From the NCBI GenBank assembly GCA_028554795.2, contig CM068839.1, positions 14,105,220 through 14,169,219 on the forward strand: a stretch of DNA of 64,000 bases, written 5' to 3'. Under the pieces are notes generated by a model. It saw only the letters and a list, made by a program, of their open reading frames with translations, made no database searches and had not been told where the DNA came from. This DNA comes from Sinohyriopsis cumingii. Lineage: Eukaryota > Mollusca > Bivalvia > Unionida > Unionidae. Positions 12,901 to 27,900 of the stretch are shown here, piece after piece (within the stretch, counting starts at the first letter, position 1; every line of letters begins with the position of its first letter). The position numbers were made by a program, and so were the translations under genes.

Positions 12901-15900
12901 CATATTATCCAGGAATAGTAAATGAAATGGGATAGAACTAGGTTGATCAAATGACACTCAACACCAGTAAACAAAAAGAAGATTAAATTTCTGTAATGTT
13001 AAACACTCCTTGAAAATCTTTTGAAGTCCTTTGAAACTCCTTCAGAAGAATCTGTCCGGAGCTGTATGAACTAACAGTTATGTATACATTAGTGATTAAT
13101 ACAAATCAATGCAATTTTGCAGTTTGGTGTAAGATTAATATTTATGTATCTCTGTTTTCTGTATGTAATATAAAATGTAATGTAAACATTTGAAGGTTCT
13201 TGAACACAGTCACATACTAAATGTTATAAAGGAATGTCTTCAATCAGCACTGTTAACCAATCACAATATCATTCACATATATGTCACATACTAAATGTTA
13301 TAAAGGAATGTCTTCAATCAGCACTGTTAACCAATCACAATATCATTCACTTATGTCACATACTAAATGTTATAAAGGAATGTCTTCAATCAGCACTGTT
13401 AACCAATCACAATATCATACACTTATATGTCACATACTAAATGTTATAAAGGAATGTCTTCAATCAGCAGTTAACCAATCAATATCATTCACTTATATGT
13501 CAAATACTAAATGTTATAAAGGAATGTCTTCAATCAGCACTGTTAACCAATCACAATATCATTCATTTATACGTCACATACTAAATGTTATAAAGGGATG
13601 TCTTCAATCAGCACTGTTAACCAATCACAGTATCATACTCTTGTATTTACTTTAGGACATTACTTAAGATAAGGGCTGTTCCAGTAAAACATATACCCCC
13701 CGGGGGATGGCACTTTCAAATTCAACCAACCCACAACAGAAGCAATTAAAAAAAATTATGATACACCATCAGATGTGTTTTAATCGAGAAGCACTGCCTC
13801 CTACAGAAGTATATTTTTTTAACATAAGTTCTGGCTATGGGTTAGTGGGCAGTAAAGGCAATTTTAATATTGGGTTGGGGACAGAAGCGATTTAAATGAC
13901 AGCTAGCTGGAGGTAATCTACTGAATTCTTATAGATCATAAAATCTACTGCATATTTTTATTTGTATTCATTCATTATAATCAGTCTTTTGTCCTTTTGT
14001 TTGTTTGTCTGTCAGCCAAGTATGTCTGATACTGTGAAATCACGAATTTTCATGGTGGCTTATTATTTGTAGATGTCATTGATCAGTCCCTTAATACCTA
14101 ATAATTTAACATCCATGAATACAGATTTTATTATAGATATTTCAATTCTAATACAGAAATCATGAATTTGTATCCTTATTAAACTGTGTTTCCTAAAGTG
14201 ATCACTATGTCTTGCTATTTTTCTTTGTTTTCAGGCATGCTACTTTTGATTAGAATAATAGTTAAATCTTGTATTGCTTTAAATGTGTGGTCAGATTCTA
14301 TGATTCATTGTTATTATTTTTTCCAATAAATGTTTTGGTAAACTTATATGATTTATCAGAGAAAAAACCCAATGATGCCTGTGGAAGTGATGATGCATCA
14401 TTTGTCTACTTTTACACTATATCATTTCTTGTCAGAAACATCTTTTTCAGTTACTGATGTCTTATATTTATGCCTTGTTGCAAGACTAATATAAAGTTAT
14501 TTAAAAAATATAGCAAGTCAAATTTTTTTATATCATAAGTTAGATTTTTAAAAATGGATGAAAGTCAAGGAATCATTTTTCCCAGAGCATTCATAAAATC
14601 AATGTCATTGCAGTTAACTGCATTGTCAACAGCATCATCATCATCATTGATGGTCTAGCAGTAACATTCTGCACTTTCAATCCAGTTGTCACAGGTTGAA
14701 AACCTCTACATTTCTGGATGTATTCTGCTTGGATTCCATATTTCTGCACAAAACTCAAGAGTTCAGGACTCTCTGTACTAATTCAGTTCCTCTGTAAATT
14801 TGTGCAAACACCATGATATTAAAATTCAGTAACTTAAAATTTTGAGTGCTCATGATCAGATTTATATCAGTATAGACACATCTGTGACGACAGCTTTTTT
14901 GAAAAGAAAACCATAACAGCTGCACCATTTTCTGGATCTATACAAATTTGAAATGTGTGCTTTCAATACTACACCAAAGACTCAGCTGCTGATTTCAGTA
15001 ATGAGTCATCCAAACTCGGGTCTGTAAAGGGATGGAAATTATGTTAAAAAAAACAATGTCCCTCACTTTTTTCATTTACAAGTAGGACAAGCTCTCAAAA
15101 GATTGTTTTTACTAAAATCTTACTTTCATTATCAACCAATCAGGGACAGCCAAACCCATATATACTCTATTTTATTTTCACTGATTTATAGTATGGTTCT
15201 CATTCTTTCACATCTGTAGTAATGTGAGTCCTTTAACAACTCTCAATGGTTGTAAGCCTTTTTCGACCATGCTGAATGGACACTGTAAGATAATGTTCAA
15301 GTAAAAGAAATACCATGGGATAACCAGAGACCAATAAAATCGAATAGTCATGTTATCTCCTCTGCAGGGATGCTGCCAGGATTTCAGGATGTACTCTTAT
15401 GTTTTATGTGTGTGTGATCTCCAGTGAGGAACTCAGGAAGTGGTGGCGGTGGGAATAGACATTGTTAAATATTTTCCTAACACTTAAATATCTGTCACTC
15501 TTTCCTACTGTTCCACTCTGTTACAGCTCTACTGAAATCAAAATTCTCGAAGAGATGTCATCTCTAGTTGTATAGCGATTATTACTGTGATGTCATTGGG
15601 CATGGTCACGTGGTTGTGGTGGGGTCATGGTTGGGATGGCATGAAGACCATAGGCTTACTCCACATTTGACAGCTAATAATGATGTTGTCACAAAAATTA
15701 CAAAATTTCTAGCAATTCAGTTGGACTCGGATACTTGATTCATAGTCAATGAACAGGTTCTAAAATTGTTGTGTTTATTTTGGAGCTACGTTCCTCCATC
15801 ACATTCAAGATTTGGATATACCAAAGGTGAAATTGGTACAGCTGCATCCTAAACTACTATCGTGGCTACTTCAAATGTTATTTAATGTGAGACTTTAATG

Positions 15901-18900
15901 CAAGAACTTGTAGCTTCAGTGATTTTTGGGTTAAAAAATTAATTTCTTCTCAAACAACTCAATTTGGTGCAGATTACATTGTTTTTAATGATGCGGTGAG
16001 AATTCTTAATGTGTAAAATTTGGGCAAGAAATGAACAACATCAGATCAGAAAATTACTACCACTGGGAAAATACTGATAGGAATATACAGAAATAATGAT
16101 ATAATTATTTAAGTAGAATATTTGGTGACAATACAAGCGCTAGTTCTACAACTTAGTGCAAAATACATCTTGTACAACTATTCTGTTGTTTTTAACAACA
16201 CTGTAATATGGCAGTAATTTCTGTCCAATTTTTACTTTAGTCCCTTGCTAATTGATAGTTTTAGATTTTACAACACTAAGCACATTTAACCTTTTGACAA
16301 TAACACATCAATACAAATATTTAGATTGCAAGAAAATAGAAGTTACAGTTTTATTAAAAGCACTGGTACCAGTAAGACTAAAGGAGATGGTTAAAAAAAA
16401 AGAATCAGGATGAACACATTAATAGTGTAGTAAAGAATACATATATCAGAATGACATCAAGTATTTTTTCATCAATTTCATCATCAGTTAATGATACTGC
16501 TTAAAAATGTATTGTACTAGATAATAGACTTTTTTAGTTATCCGTTTTGCAATACAAATACCAAATGATGGCTTGGAACTAAGTGCCAGAAGGTCTGCAG
16601 AAAATACCACCATGATCAAAATATACATAGGAAGAACCGAACACAAACAGGACAAATTTTTTCCATCTTGCTTTTGAGTTTACACAGATCAGTTAGTCTC
16701 TTATGTTTAATGTCATTTAATATTTGCACATGGAGAGCATGTACATCATTTGGTCATACATCTGCATGATATAAAAGTTTGTCTTTTTATTCTTTTGTTG
16801 CTCAGTGGTTCTGCCAACTTGAGATTCTCCTCTGTGTACAAATATTGTTCTGTGCTGTGAACTCCTTTCATTGCCTGCTGTCTGAAATGCTTATGCATAA
16901 CTAGCTTGAACAAGTTACAGTTCTTTATGGTTGTGTAATTTTCAACATTTCACATGTATGGCCCCATGGGTATTCTCTCTTGGATATCTCTGTTCCAGAA
17001 AGAAAAGTTTTGAACCAGAGGTCTCGTTAGGATTTTAAAACTAAGAGTCCATGGCTCCCATTTTGGAAAAAATACGAGTCCCACCAGGAAAAGTTGCAGT
17101 CCCCTCTCAGAAAACTATGCAAATTATAAGAACTATTGGTTGCCATAGAGTTTAATTTCTACATTCTTTATAACACTGACATAGCTCTTGCTTGTCCATG
17201 TAGGAAGGTCTTATTCAATGCACTAAGCTAGGCATCATACACTTTCTTATACATGGCTAATGTCCCTTCCAAACTATCAGTTCTAGCAACTTTAGCACTC
17301 TCCTGAATCTCACAACCTTCGTCAGTTTGCCGATTCAAGTCTAAGTCTCAACGTGTCATGATTCGGAGGTCACATGCACTGCTTATTCCGTTACACTCGG
17401 AAATGAACACAATAATGAAAGCTAAAGTTGTTTATTTTATGTACTGTTATAAATGACCACATGTACATCTCTGGGTATTTCTGCCTCTGAATTCAAGCAC
17501 TGTAAATATCAGTAGATTTTCCCACCCAGCTGCCAGTCAAAGCCTTTGATCATGCCGCTTGGCCATGGCAGCATGTTCTTTTGATGTACTCTTATATAGG
17601 TGATGACGGGGGTGGGGGGCTTTCAACCACTAAATTCTGTCATTGTAATTATTAGCACAGCTAACTGATCAACACATTTTCCCACTATGCAGGTGACTGA
17701 AGCAGGACTGGCAAGTCTTTGAATTTTGGCGTCCAAATACACGTGATGATAAGTGTTTCCGAGACCTTTGTCAGTTTTCACTAACATGAACTCTGCCAAA
17801 GATCAACTTCCTTGAATCAGTGTTTTGCTGCCTCTTATGCCAGATTTTTCTCTTCCATAATGCTGTATTAGGGTTTTAAGTCCAACATTCCCATAGTCTG
17901 CTTGTTTAGACATGGGTATGTTGAATAAATATAACCGGCATATTGTCCATCCAACACGTACATTGGACTCGCACTCAACATCAATTTTGGGCTCAAAATC
18001 ACACACTGGTATTTCCAGTGACATTTTCCCAATGTCCGACAGAACGATATACATGAAATTCGTTGTCATCTATCACCAGCCAGTATTTGCCGACTGAAAA
18101 CGTCGTCTAAAGACAAACCTTGTTGTGATTCAACCATTTTGGTTTCCTGTGTGGCCCTTATTGGAAACACGCATTTATAAAACTTCCACGATGAAAATAA
18201 GGTTAAAACTCCATAAAATGCCTGTTCCAGGGCCAATGAACCAATTAAATTTAGTTCAACAGCCATTCATGTCGAACCGAAGTATCCAGATATCTGGATG
18301 TTGCATCAAGTGCTGTGAGACAGCTGCGGCAGCGTGAATTACATCGCAAAATGCACTTTTAAAGTTAAAGTTGAAAGTTAAATATACATTGCATACTGCG
18401 CAAAGCACGTTTTTTTTATATCCGCGACATTGACATAATTTGCCGAACGTGTATCACTGCTTTAAAAGTACGCGAAATTCATACAAATTACGTGCACTTG
18501 CGTGTACTGGCATCATTTTCTGATCCAATGTTTTATTCACATTAGACCGCTAGGAGGGGGTTAGATGCGATTTTAAATATATATTCGTTTTTTTCTTTCT
18601 TTCTTTCTGACAACCCCACCAGCGATTTCTCATATTGTTAACACAACCCACAACAGAAGTGATTTTCCTAACCAACCTTCCACTGTCAGAATCAAAATAG
18701 TTCGAAACACAACCTCCACCAGAAGTTTTTTTGAAGTGCTGTCCCGGCGGGGGGATATATGTTTTACTGTAACAGCCGTAAAGATAGTTTGTATGTAGCC
18801 TGGTAACAGTTTTAAGGCTTTGTCAATACAGTATACAGTCAATAGATACAGTGTTTATATCGGTGTATACAGTCAATAGATACATTGTGTTTATATAAGT

Positions 18901-21900
18901 GTATACAGTCAGTAGATACATTATGTTTATATCAGTGTATACAGTCAATAGATACATTGTGTTTATATAACTGTATACAGTCAATAGATACATTGTGTTT
19001 ATCTCAGTGTATACAGTCAGTAGTTACAAATATCAGTGTATACAGTCAATAGATACATTGTGTTTATATATGTGTATACAGTTAATAGATACATTGTGTT
19101 TATATTAGTGTATACAGTCAATAGATACATTGTGTTTATATAAGTGTATACAGTCAATAGATACAATGTATTTATATCAATTGCATTTTACCATCCATGA
19201 TTACTTATGAATTGAAAGATTTTCTCAAAATGGCTTCTGTGTTTAAGTTACTAAACATTTTTTTTATATAAATTGTTGTGGTTCACCTACCATCTTGGTA
19301 ACAAAGTAAAAGAGACATGTCTGTGTTGAGGGTGAGAATAACAAAGTGTGTGATATTTCATTCTTCCAAGGTACATTTATATTGATTGACAGTGTGTGAT
19401 GTTTCATTCTTCCAAGTTACATTTATATTGATTGACAGTGTGTGATGTTTCATTCTTCCAAGGTACATTTATATTGATTGACAGCGTGTGATGTTTCATT
19501 CTTCCAAGGTACATTTATATTGATTGACAGTGTGTGATGTTTCATTCTTCCAAGGTACATTTATATTGATTGACAGTGTGTGATGTTTCATTCCTCCAAG
19601 TTACATTTATATTGATTGACGTGGTATTTTTGTTAGTCCAATACTTCCATTGGTAACATTGCAGACTCTGAAGGACCTGAAGGCATTTATGTTGCCTGGA
19701 GACCAGCCAGAGAAGGACTGCCAGAAGTTGATGAGGAATCTCAGGGTATGTAAATAATTAAAACCAAACATGCCTGTTTATTCTTACAAAAATACATTAT
19801 AAAATCATAATAACTTAGGAATATGACCACTACCTAATAGGTGGCAGTCAGACAGTTATCTCCCTTTAGATATAGGGATTGGTACTAAATTTCATTTATA
19901 CATCAGTTACAACATGCACTCATACAACTAATATTCCATGCATATGTCCAACTATTTCTTGCTCCTTTCTAGTTTTTCTATCTATTGTAGAATTACATCT
20001 TTGTCAAAATTTATACTTGTTAGCTTCCACTTTGTAGTTACCTGAATGGGTCTCTAGTTTGTGCATTCAGCAGTTTGTACTCAGGCAGGGTTCCCATGCT
20101 ACTGGGAAATCAGGAAAAAGTTGGCAGAAATGATAATTTTTTCCCGACCGTGGAAAGTCCTTGAATTTTGCAAATATTGATGAAAGTCTTAAAAAACCAT
20201 GGAATTTTCTGCCACCCCTTGATGCCCGAAACAATCACGAAATTGAGTAGTAACTGAACTGATCGTGAGTTAAATTTATCGAGTTCTAACTGGAATATTT
20301 GGAGGCTGCAGTATGGATCATTTGGTTGCTTGCAATAAACATATATGCTGAATCAATCCAAACACCCAGTGGATTAGATTCATCTAGTAGCCTTTTATTT
20401 TCAAGTCAGCTTGATATCCATATCTTTCCTTACATGGAAGATATGAAAACCAGTCTAGAATAACATGAGGCCAACATGGTGGTGGCAAAGCGTAGTCACT
20501 TACCGAATGGCCTAGCAAACTTTAAACATTGTTAGATCAAGTGATACATGCATGAAATCAATATGAAAATTGCTTATTTTCTCAGAAATTGTGAGAATTA
20601 AAATTATGTCTGTAATCTGCTGAAAGACAAGATAAAACTACGTCGTTGATGAAAAGTGACCTGGTACTCATGATTTGCTTTGATAGTTGCATGAGTACAC
20701 AAATCTAACAACCCACATTTTCAGATGTTGTAGAGAAAGAAAAAAATTAAATGAAAGTTGTTTACTGGTTGTAATAAAAATACAAAAATGAAAGAACACA
20801 AAATTCTCCATATTTATATATTCCGAGAACAACTTTGGGAGTTTTGTTGTATCACTTGACTACCACATTGACGTGCTCTCTGCTTGATAAATCAGACTGG
20901 CCATATTGCTGGTTTTTACAAAAAGTATCTAACTTTCATTTTAATATAATTGAATTTCTGTACAACAACATTATAAAGGAGTTTGTTGTTGATATCATGT
21001 GACTATTAGACTTCCAATGTCGTTAATTTGAGATTAGTGAAGTCATGTGACTATATATGCAAATGGCGAGTACTGGGTCAGGTTTCATCTATGCCTTAGT
21101 TTCATCTTGTCTGTCACTAGATTAATGACATAATGATTATAATACTTGCCATTTCTGAGAAAATAAATCATTTCCTTTAAATTTTGTTCAGGTATGAGTT
21201 GACATAACATAAGTTAAACATTTTTAGGCCCGCTGGCAAGTGATTACCATATGTCGCTACCGTATGGTGGCAGCAAATTCCAAATTTTCGATAAGCAGTT
21301 GCAATGACCCCGCACCCTAACATAATGTCCAAATATGAAAAAATGGGGTGGGAATATTCAGAGGAAACTTGGATTAGAAAATGGACTGGTATTCGTTTTA
21401 AGCCACATTTATAGTCCAAATTTTTTAATCTCAGAGATGAAATGAGAAATATTCGTCCCTTGTGTTATATATTTTAAAAAAATTATACGAGCCCCTGTAT
21501 CAATACAGGTGTGGGGACTGGTTTAATGAATTACAAGAAGACAAGTTGTTTATTCAACAGTATATAATTTTGAAGTTTTTTTGGTCAAAATTTAAATCAG
21601 TCCTTTTGAAAATGTTTCTTAAATAATGGATTTTTAACCAGATCGTCTTAAGAAGACAAGGCTGTTTGAAAAATCTTGTTTGGTATTTAAAATGGCACTT
21701 GTCTGGCTACACCATGGTATAAACATTATTTTTCTCTATTTCTTTTTATTGAGTCTATGGGGAGGACTAAATGTAAGCAGTGTAAACACCTGCAGGGCAT
21801 CGATGATAACCATAATGCATGTTTAGAATGCAAAGGATGCCACTTACAAAATTTATATAAAATAGGCACTGTATGGCCCAAAATTCAGCGGGCTGCTTTA

Positions 21901-24900
21901 CTGGGTTGACAATCTGACCAAAAAGGAAGGTCAATAAATACATTTTTAGAAATGAGGGTGTTTTAGAATCAAATTAATGCTGATGCAGCCTTGATCAATA
22001 CATTCTTGCTGGTACAAGTATGGCAGATCAGAGGGCTCACCCGCCAAAAGCAACTCAGAAGATGTTTTCAGCAGTACCAATTGGCCTGATACCTCAAGCA
22101 AATAATGGCCAGTGCACTCTCCCTGCCAGGTATAGACCAGACTGAGAACGTACCAGTGCAACTCAGATACTGTTTTGCACAATGCAAGTAGGGACCTGTT
22201 TTGTAGATCACATATCCCATAACTTGTCTGATCATAAGGAACTTAACAACATTATGGAGGATTTGATGGCCCTATTTTATGGTGATAAGGTTCTAAATCA
22301 GATTGCATGAGGTCAGCACCAAAGTTAATCTTAACTTTAACATCTAATGAGGGATATTTTTGTCCATCCTGCCAACAGTACACTGGTACCTTAATGGATC
22401 AGTCAACCCATTATAGTGTCAGAAGGCACCCTGTTCACTCAAGACCCAGTCTAGTGCCTCATTACTGTAAATATTCACTTATAGGATGAGCCCAACTGCA
22501 AACACCCAGATCTGCCATCACATAATGCACTGGCAGATCTGGTACTGTGCAGTTTGTTAGGAATAATCAGTAGAACACCCTGATCTGCAGGCACATTATG
22601 CTATAGCAGATCAGGATCTTTGTTGTTTGCAGTTTGACTCGACTTAAAAGTGAGTATATACAGGGCTTGCTTGAAATGGAATCAGTTTAGAGCAAGGAAT
22701 CAGGCCATTTTTGGAGCCAAGGTGGGATAATATTTCTAGAGCTCTTTCTCATGCCTGTGCCACTATAGGTCAGCATCCGGTGGTCATAGAAGTCTGTAAA
22801 AATTTGGTTTAGACTATGGAGATATTTCAGGTATGGAGGCCTGAGACGCTGCTAAGGATGGGGAGGAGTTTACTTGCAGCTGATGGGAAGTTACAGTATC
22901 TCAATCAGGATAACTTCTAGTTTGGTTAGCCATCACTTTCAACAATTTTCACCAGCACCACCTAAGATTTGGACATACTCCTCTAGAGACAATGAATTTT
23001 GTTCACTTGCACCCTTGTCCTTGTTTGAGCTAATGATGGCAAGAGATAATTCTGCTTTTCCAAGAAATGATCAAAGTATTCTTTCGCTTGTTACTACCCA
23101 TCTCCTCTTGCACCCACAAGAGATGGAGGGAGTTACATTCCCTTGTCCAGGAGAGAGGCCATCTCTGGTTCCCAAAGGTATGTGAGGTAGCTTTAAATCT
23201 TGGATATGCTTGGCTGGAGTATTGACTCAATATGCCAAGACAGAACTTTGGGAGAGAGGGGAAAAAATTTCTCCCACAAATCTAGTTGCAGTTGTATAGA
23301 CAGTAAATGAGAAGCTGCTGAATGACATGGAAAAGTTGCCTGCAGTTAAATCCTACTGGGAGAGCATGCCTTGTGATTCAGTAGTAACTGAGGTAAAGAC
23401 AGTATTTTGATGCCAGTAACTAAATCTAAGGGGAGATCATTCTGTCTAACTGCCACCTATGTGGGCAGACAATTTTCAGATTTCATAGCTAAATATTTTT
23501 ACCTGTGTGGTCTGGATTTGTGAGTTTGTGGTTATAGGTACTCTAAGATATTATGATTAATAAGCATTACTTTTATTTTGCTCCAGAGGTCTCACTGGGC
23601 AGTTTATCTGGTGAATTTTCATCCAATGATGACCAATTACAGAAAAATGAGAATAATTTTACAAATACAAACAAGCTAATGATTTTTGTAGAAAGCATAC
23701 ATGTGAGATTTTGACTGCATTAATCAGGTTAATTCCTGATGCAACTGGTGGTTTTTATACTGAACCAACACTGCCATCAACCCCTAAATTTTACATTCAT
23801 TTTTGACAAGAAATAGCTATTTTGAATATTTTTCTGTGACAAGGCAGCTAAAAGAATCAGTATGTGCCTTATGCATGAATAAAGTTCACTAGTACTATAA
23901 CATATCAGCATACTTTTCATCACCCCTCAACCATCTAGATTTTTAGATATTTACCTCTGTAGCAGACACATAAATACATAAGCCAAGTCGACAGCTCATT
24001 TGCAGCCCAAGTTATGCATTTGATCTCCAATGCAAATCTAACTGTGACAGGCAGTCACCAACAAGCCAACCTATTTCCAAGCCTAACTCAAAGTAAATCT
24101 GAACCACATTATAGATTTAGCTTATGTGTGAATTTATAAATGCTAGGCTTGTGATAATTAGGTTCATGCCTTCTACCTTAAAAATTGGGGGTGGTGTGTC
24201 AAAATACGAAACTATCCAGTGAGACCAAATATTGGTTTTCCTTAATTTTAAACAATGCAATAGCTACAGTTTTGTATCATCACTATCATAGATATTAAAT
24301 GTATATGGCATACCGGGGTCTATGCATACTGGTTCCCATAAAATAAACATGAATCGATGGTAATAACAGTTCTAATTACAGGTCATAGACCTATTGGTAC
24401 AACTGTTACAGTGTCCCCTGAAGGAGGGGGATGAAGAAACCCACATGATTAGAATCTTCAAGGAAGCTTATGATGTTCTTCATGCCTACATGATTGGCAA
24501 GAGTCGGAAAAATGCTCTTTACTTTGCCAAGTACATTGACTTCTTCCAGACACAATTCACAAAAAAGGTTTCTCTTTTACTTTTATATTAGAGTTGTCAT
24601 CATCAGATTTCTACATGACTATAAAAAATAGTTAAAAAGTTTTGCACAGTAGATGCAACTCTTACATGGAGAGTTGAAAAATAAAATTTTCATTACTTTA
24701 TATTTCTTCTCTTCCATAAACATTAATTTTATATTTGTTTCTCCTTAGCACTATTTATTTGAATCAAATATGCTGAAAATGTTAACAGGACATAAAAGTT
24801 TAGTTGAAAAGAAATTAAGAAGCAATTGATTAACACAAAAAGTTTACTTAATGTTTCGATATATTTTATCTAAGTACATCTATTGACATGCCACTTTCTT

Positions 24901-27900
24901 GTTTCTCTTTCATTTTGTCACTGAATTTTTGAGTATTTTGATGGTCATTCACTTAAAAGTCTAATTACACAATAATGTTTACAGATTAAAGGATTATACG
25001 TATTAACTCACAATTGATCTTTTAAAGAATGTTTTGAATCTTCTGAATTGGCATGCCTTAAAATTTGGACAAAAGTTTGATTTCTTCAGAGCAAGTAAAT
25101 AGATCATGTCATGAAATTCAGATTTTATGTAACTTTATTATGTGAATTTAAGGAACTTGTGAAGTTTAATGTGCATTTAGTGGTATTTTGCTATGGTCGC
25201 CTTTTCTTCAGGGTGGCATTGGACTGAATGTGGCACAGATGATTGTTGAACTGATCAGAGACAAGAGGAAAATTGTGGACAGAATCACAAAACACCACAT
25301 AGACATCTACATTGACTTGCTGCAACATCACCAGGTATTGGGTAGTGGTGATGGTGGTGGGAAATGTAAAAAGAAATAAAAAAAGAATTGCATTTTAATA
25401 TATATTGGTAATCTTGTAAATGAAAAATTCATAAAAAGGCACAATTAGCACACCCTGCTATGTCAGAGTGGACAAAAGTCACTTATTGTGTAGATATCAA
25501 ATTGATATTTCTTTAAACTTTAATATCCCATATATATTTAAATGACTGGCAGAAGATATATATTGATGACTCCTGCACTGTAACTGTTTCCTTTTTCATT
25601 TTTGCAAATGATGTTATGCTTCAGTTATCTTCATTTAAAAAAAAATGGAATCTTTTATTTTTCTTTTAGATTTTGGTATTTAATTTGACCACTTAAATTT
25701 TTTTTGTATAATGTTTGACAACATCAGTTAATTCCATTTGAAAAAATTATAACAGGCTTAATTAGATTTATTTTCATTTTGACTGTATTGTCTGTAACTG
25801 TTTGTCACATTGTCTATAAAGAAAAATATTTTTGGGTGGGGTGTACAAAACTTAGAGACAAAATTATTCATTTTAATTTTCAACTTATTTCAACAGTACA
25901 CAGATTTGCAGATATTATGGAAATACTGTATAATTACAGACTTTCCAAGATGTTTTAAAGTATGATAATGCATGATTCAACATTTTAGTAAGTTAATTTT
26001 ATCACTTAGTTTGTACCCCTTTCATTCAGTATTTGCAGTATAGCATTTTTGATACGTCAAGATGTTAACATATCACTTTATGTGAATCTTATTGGTCTAT
26101 GCTGTATACTCATTACTGATTGACTGCAACCATCCACCCCCAGTACTAATATTAGTACATCTACTTCATGGAGCTGTTAAGGCTATGACATCATAGCTAC
26201 CCACCCTACAGACATGTATGGTTTAAATGTCAACTTATAGGAGTAAAAGACTCGCCTCTGTTTTGAAAAGAATGTTGACAAATGCGATATCCCAACAGAC
26301 AGACAAAATCTAAAACAGCATCATGTCATCACTTTATTGAAATATATGTTTCTTTTGGAGTTTTAAGATCTGTTCAGTTTTTGAAAATAGAATCATTTAA
26401 TAACACTGACATGAATTAAGTCTTAGAAAATGTTCTTTATTTCTTCTTTGTTTTGTGTCTAGAATTATCGTTTCCTTGACTTGCTGAATGTGCTTTGTGT
26501 CTGCGATGGAGTGTCCATTCCTAACAATCAGTCATACATCACTGAAAAGTGGCTCAAGTCAGCTACACAGGCAAGTGCAGAAATGATTATTAAATAAGGC
26601 AACATAGTGTTTACTTATTGGAATAAAACCATGATTATTAAATAAGGCAACATAGTGTTTACTTGTTGGAATAAAACCATGATTATTAAGTAAGGCAACA
26701 TAGTGTTTACTTGTTGGAATAAAACCATGATTATTAATAAGGCAACATAGTGCTTACTTGTTGGTATAAAACCATTTGTCCTTTTCTGAATGTCAAATTT
26801 GGAGAAGAAATACCCGAAGTTAAGACAAAAGCAGCTAATAAAAGAAGCATATTTAGTTGTTTGAAGGTTGCATTTATTTAGTTTGTATCAGCGGTTCTTT
26901 TTCTTTCTTATTTTGTGCCAGATGCATATTGATGTGACAACTTTTTATAAAAGAGAGAGTATATGTTGCATGGTTCAATATGAAAATACATGTACAATCG
27001 TTCCCACTACTGATAATAATTGCGTAGACTAAACTCATCAAATGTGATGAAAGAAAGAAAAAGTACAAATTATTTTCTGGAACAAGGTGATAGCAACTAG
27101 AATTTTAGATTGCTGAAGCCCACGATAGCAGTGCTTTGATGGTGATGGTAAATTTTAGTGTACAGCCAACATCTTTAGTTTGAAAATGATGATGAAGACA
27201 GTTTTATTAAACTGTTAGATAATTATTGATGTAGTTACTTCATAATACCATTTTAGTCTCTTTCAGTATTTGTTTCGGAGTGTTTTTATGCTGCCTGATT
27301 TATAAATGTAATAATTTCGCTACATTTACACTTTATTTTCCTGAGAATAAATTATGCTTTTATTTTACATTTCCATTTATTGAAATTCCCTACCTTTTTT
27401 TTAAGAATGACAAATTTTATTGTTTATGTAGAGTTATCATTTAAGGAAAAAGGTAATATTTTAGTGAATGATAGCATATTTAGAGAGTGGTAGCATAGAA
27501 TATTTTGTGAATTGTAGCAAATTTAAGGAATGTTAGCATTGAATATTTTGCGAATTGTAGCAAATTTAAGGAATGGTAGCATAGAATCTTTTGTGAATTG
27601 TAACAAATTCAAGGAAGGGTAGCATAGAATATTTTGTGAATTGTAGCAAATTTAAGGAAGGGTATCATAGAATATTTGATAAACAAAATGTCCTAGAATG
27701 ATGGGACATATCTGAATTTTTTAATGCTAATTATATGTCCAGGATAAATATTCAAGGCTCGATAAACCTAACAAAATCTATAGCAGAAGAGTATATCATA
27801 TTTCTGCTTCTAAGTATGGATATTTCTTGTACTTGGGTAGATATTTGATGATTATAAATATAAATTAATTGCTCACATGCTTAATTACACCTTTCTGTTG

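Noticed and set aside
13281-13655. Repeat protein encoded by the 74-bp array
   Set aside because: 74 is not a multiple of three, and the same residues appear in neighbouring frames; it is an intronic minisatellite.
17803-18266. Confident transposase assignment for the 5.1-kb element
   Set aside because: Only a vague Cys/His pattern is seen, with no catalytic residues, so no superfamily is claimed.
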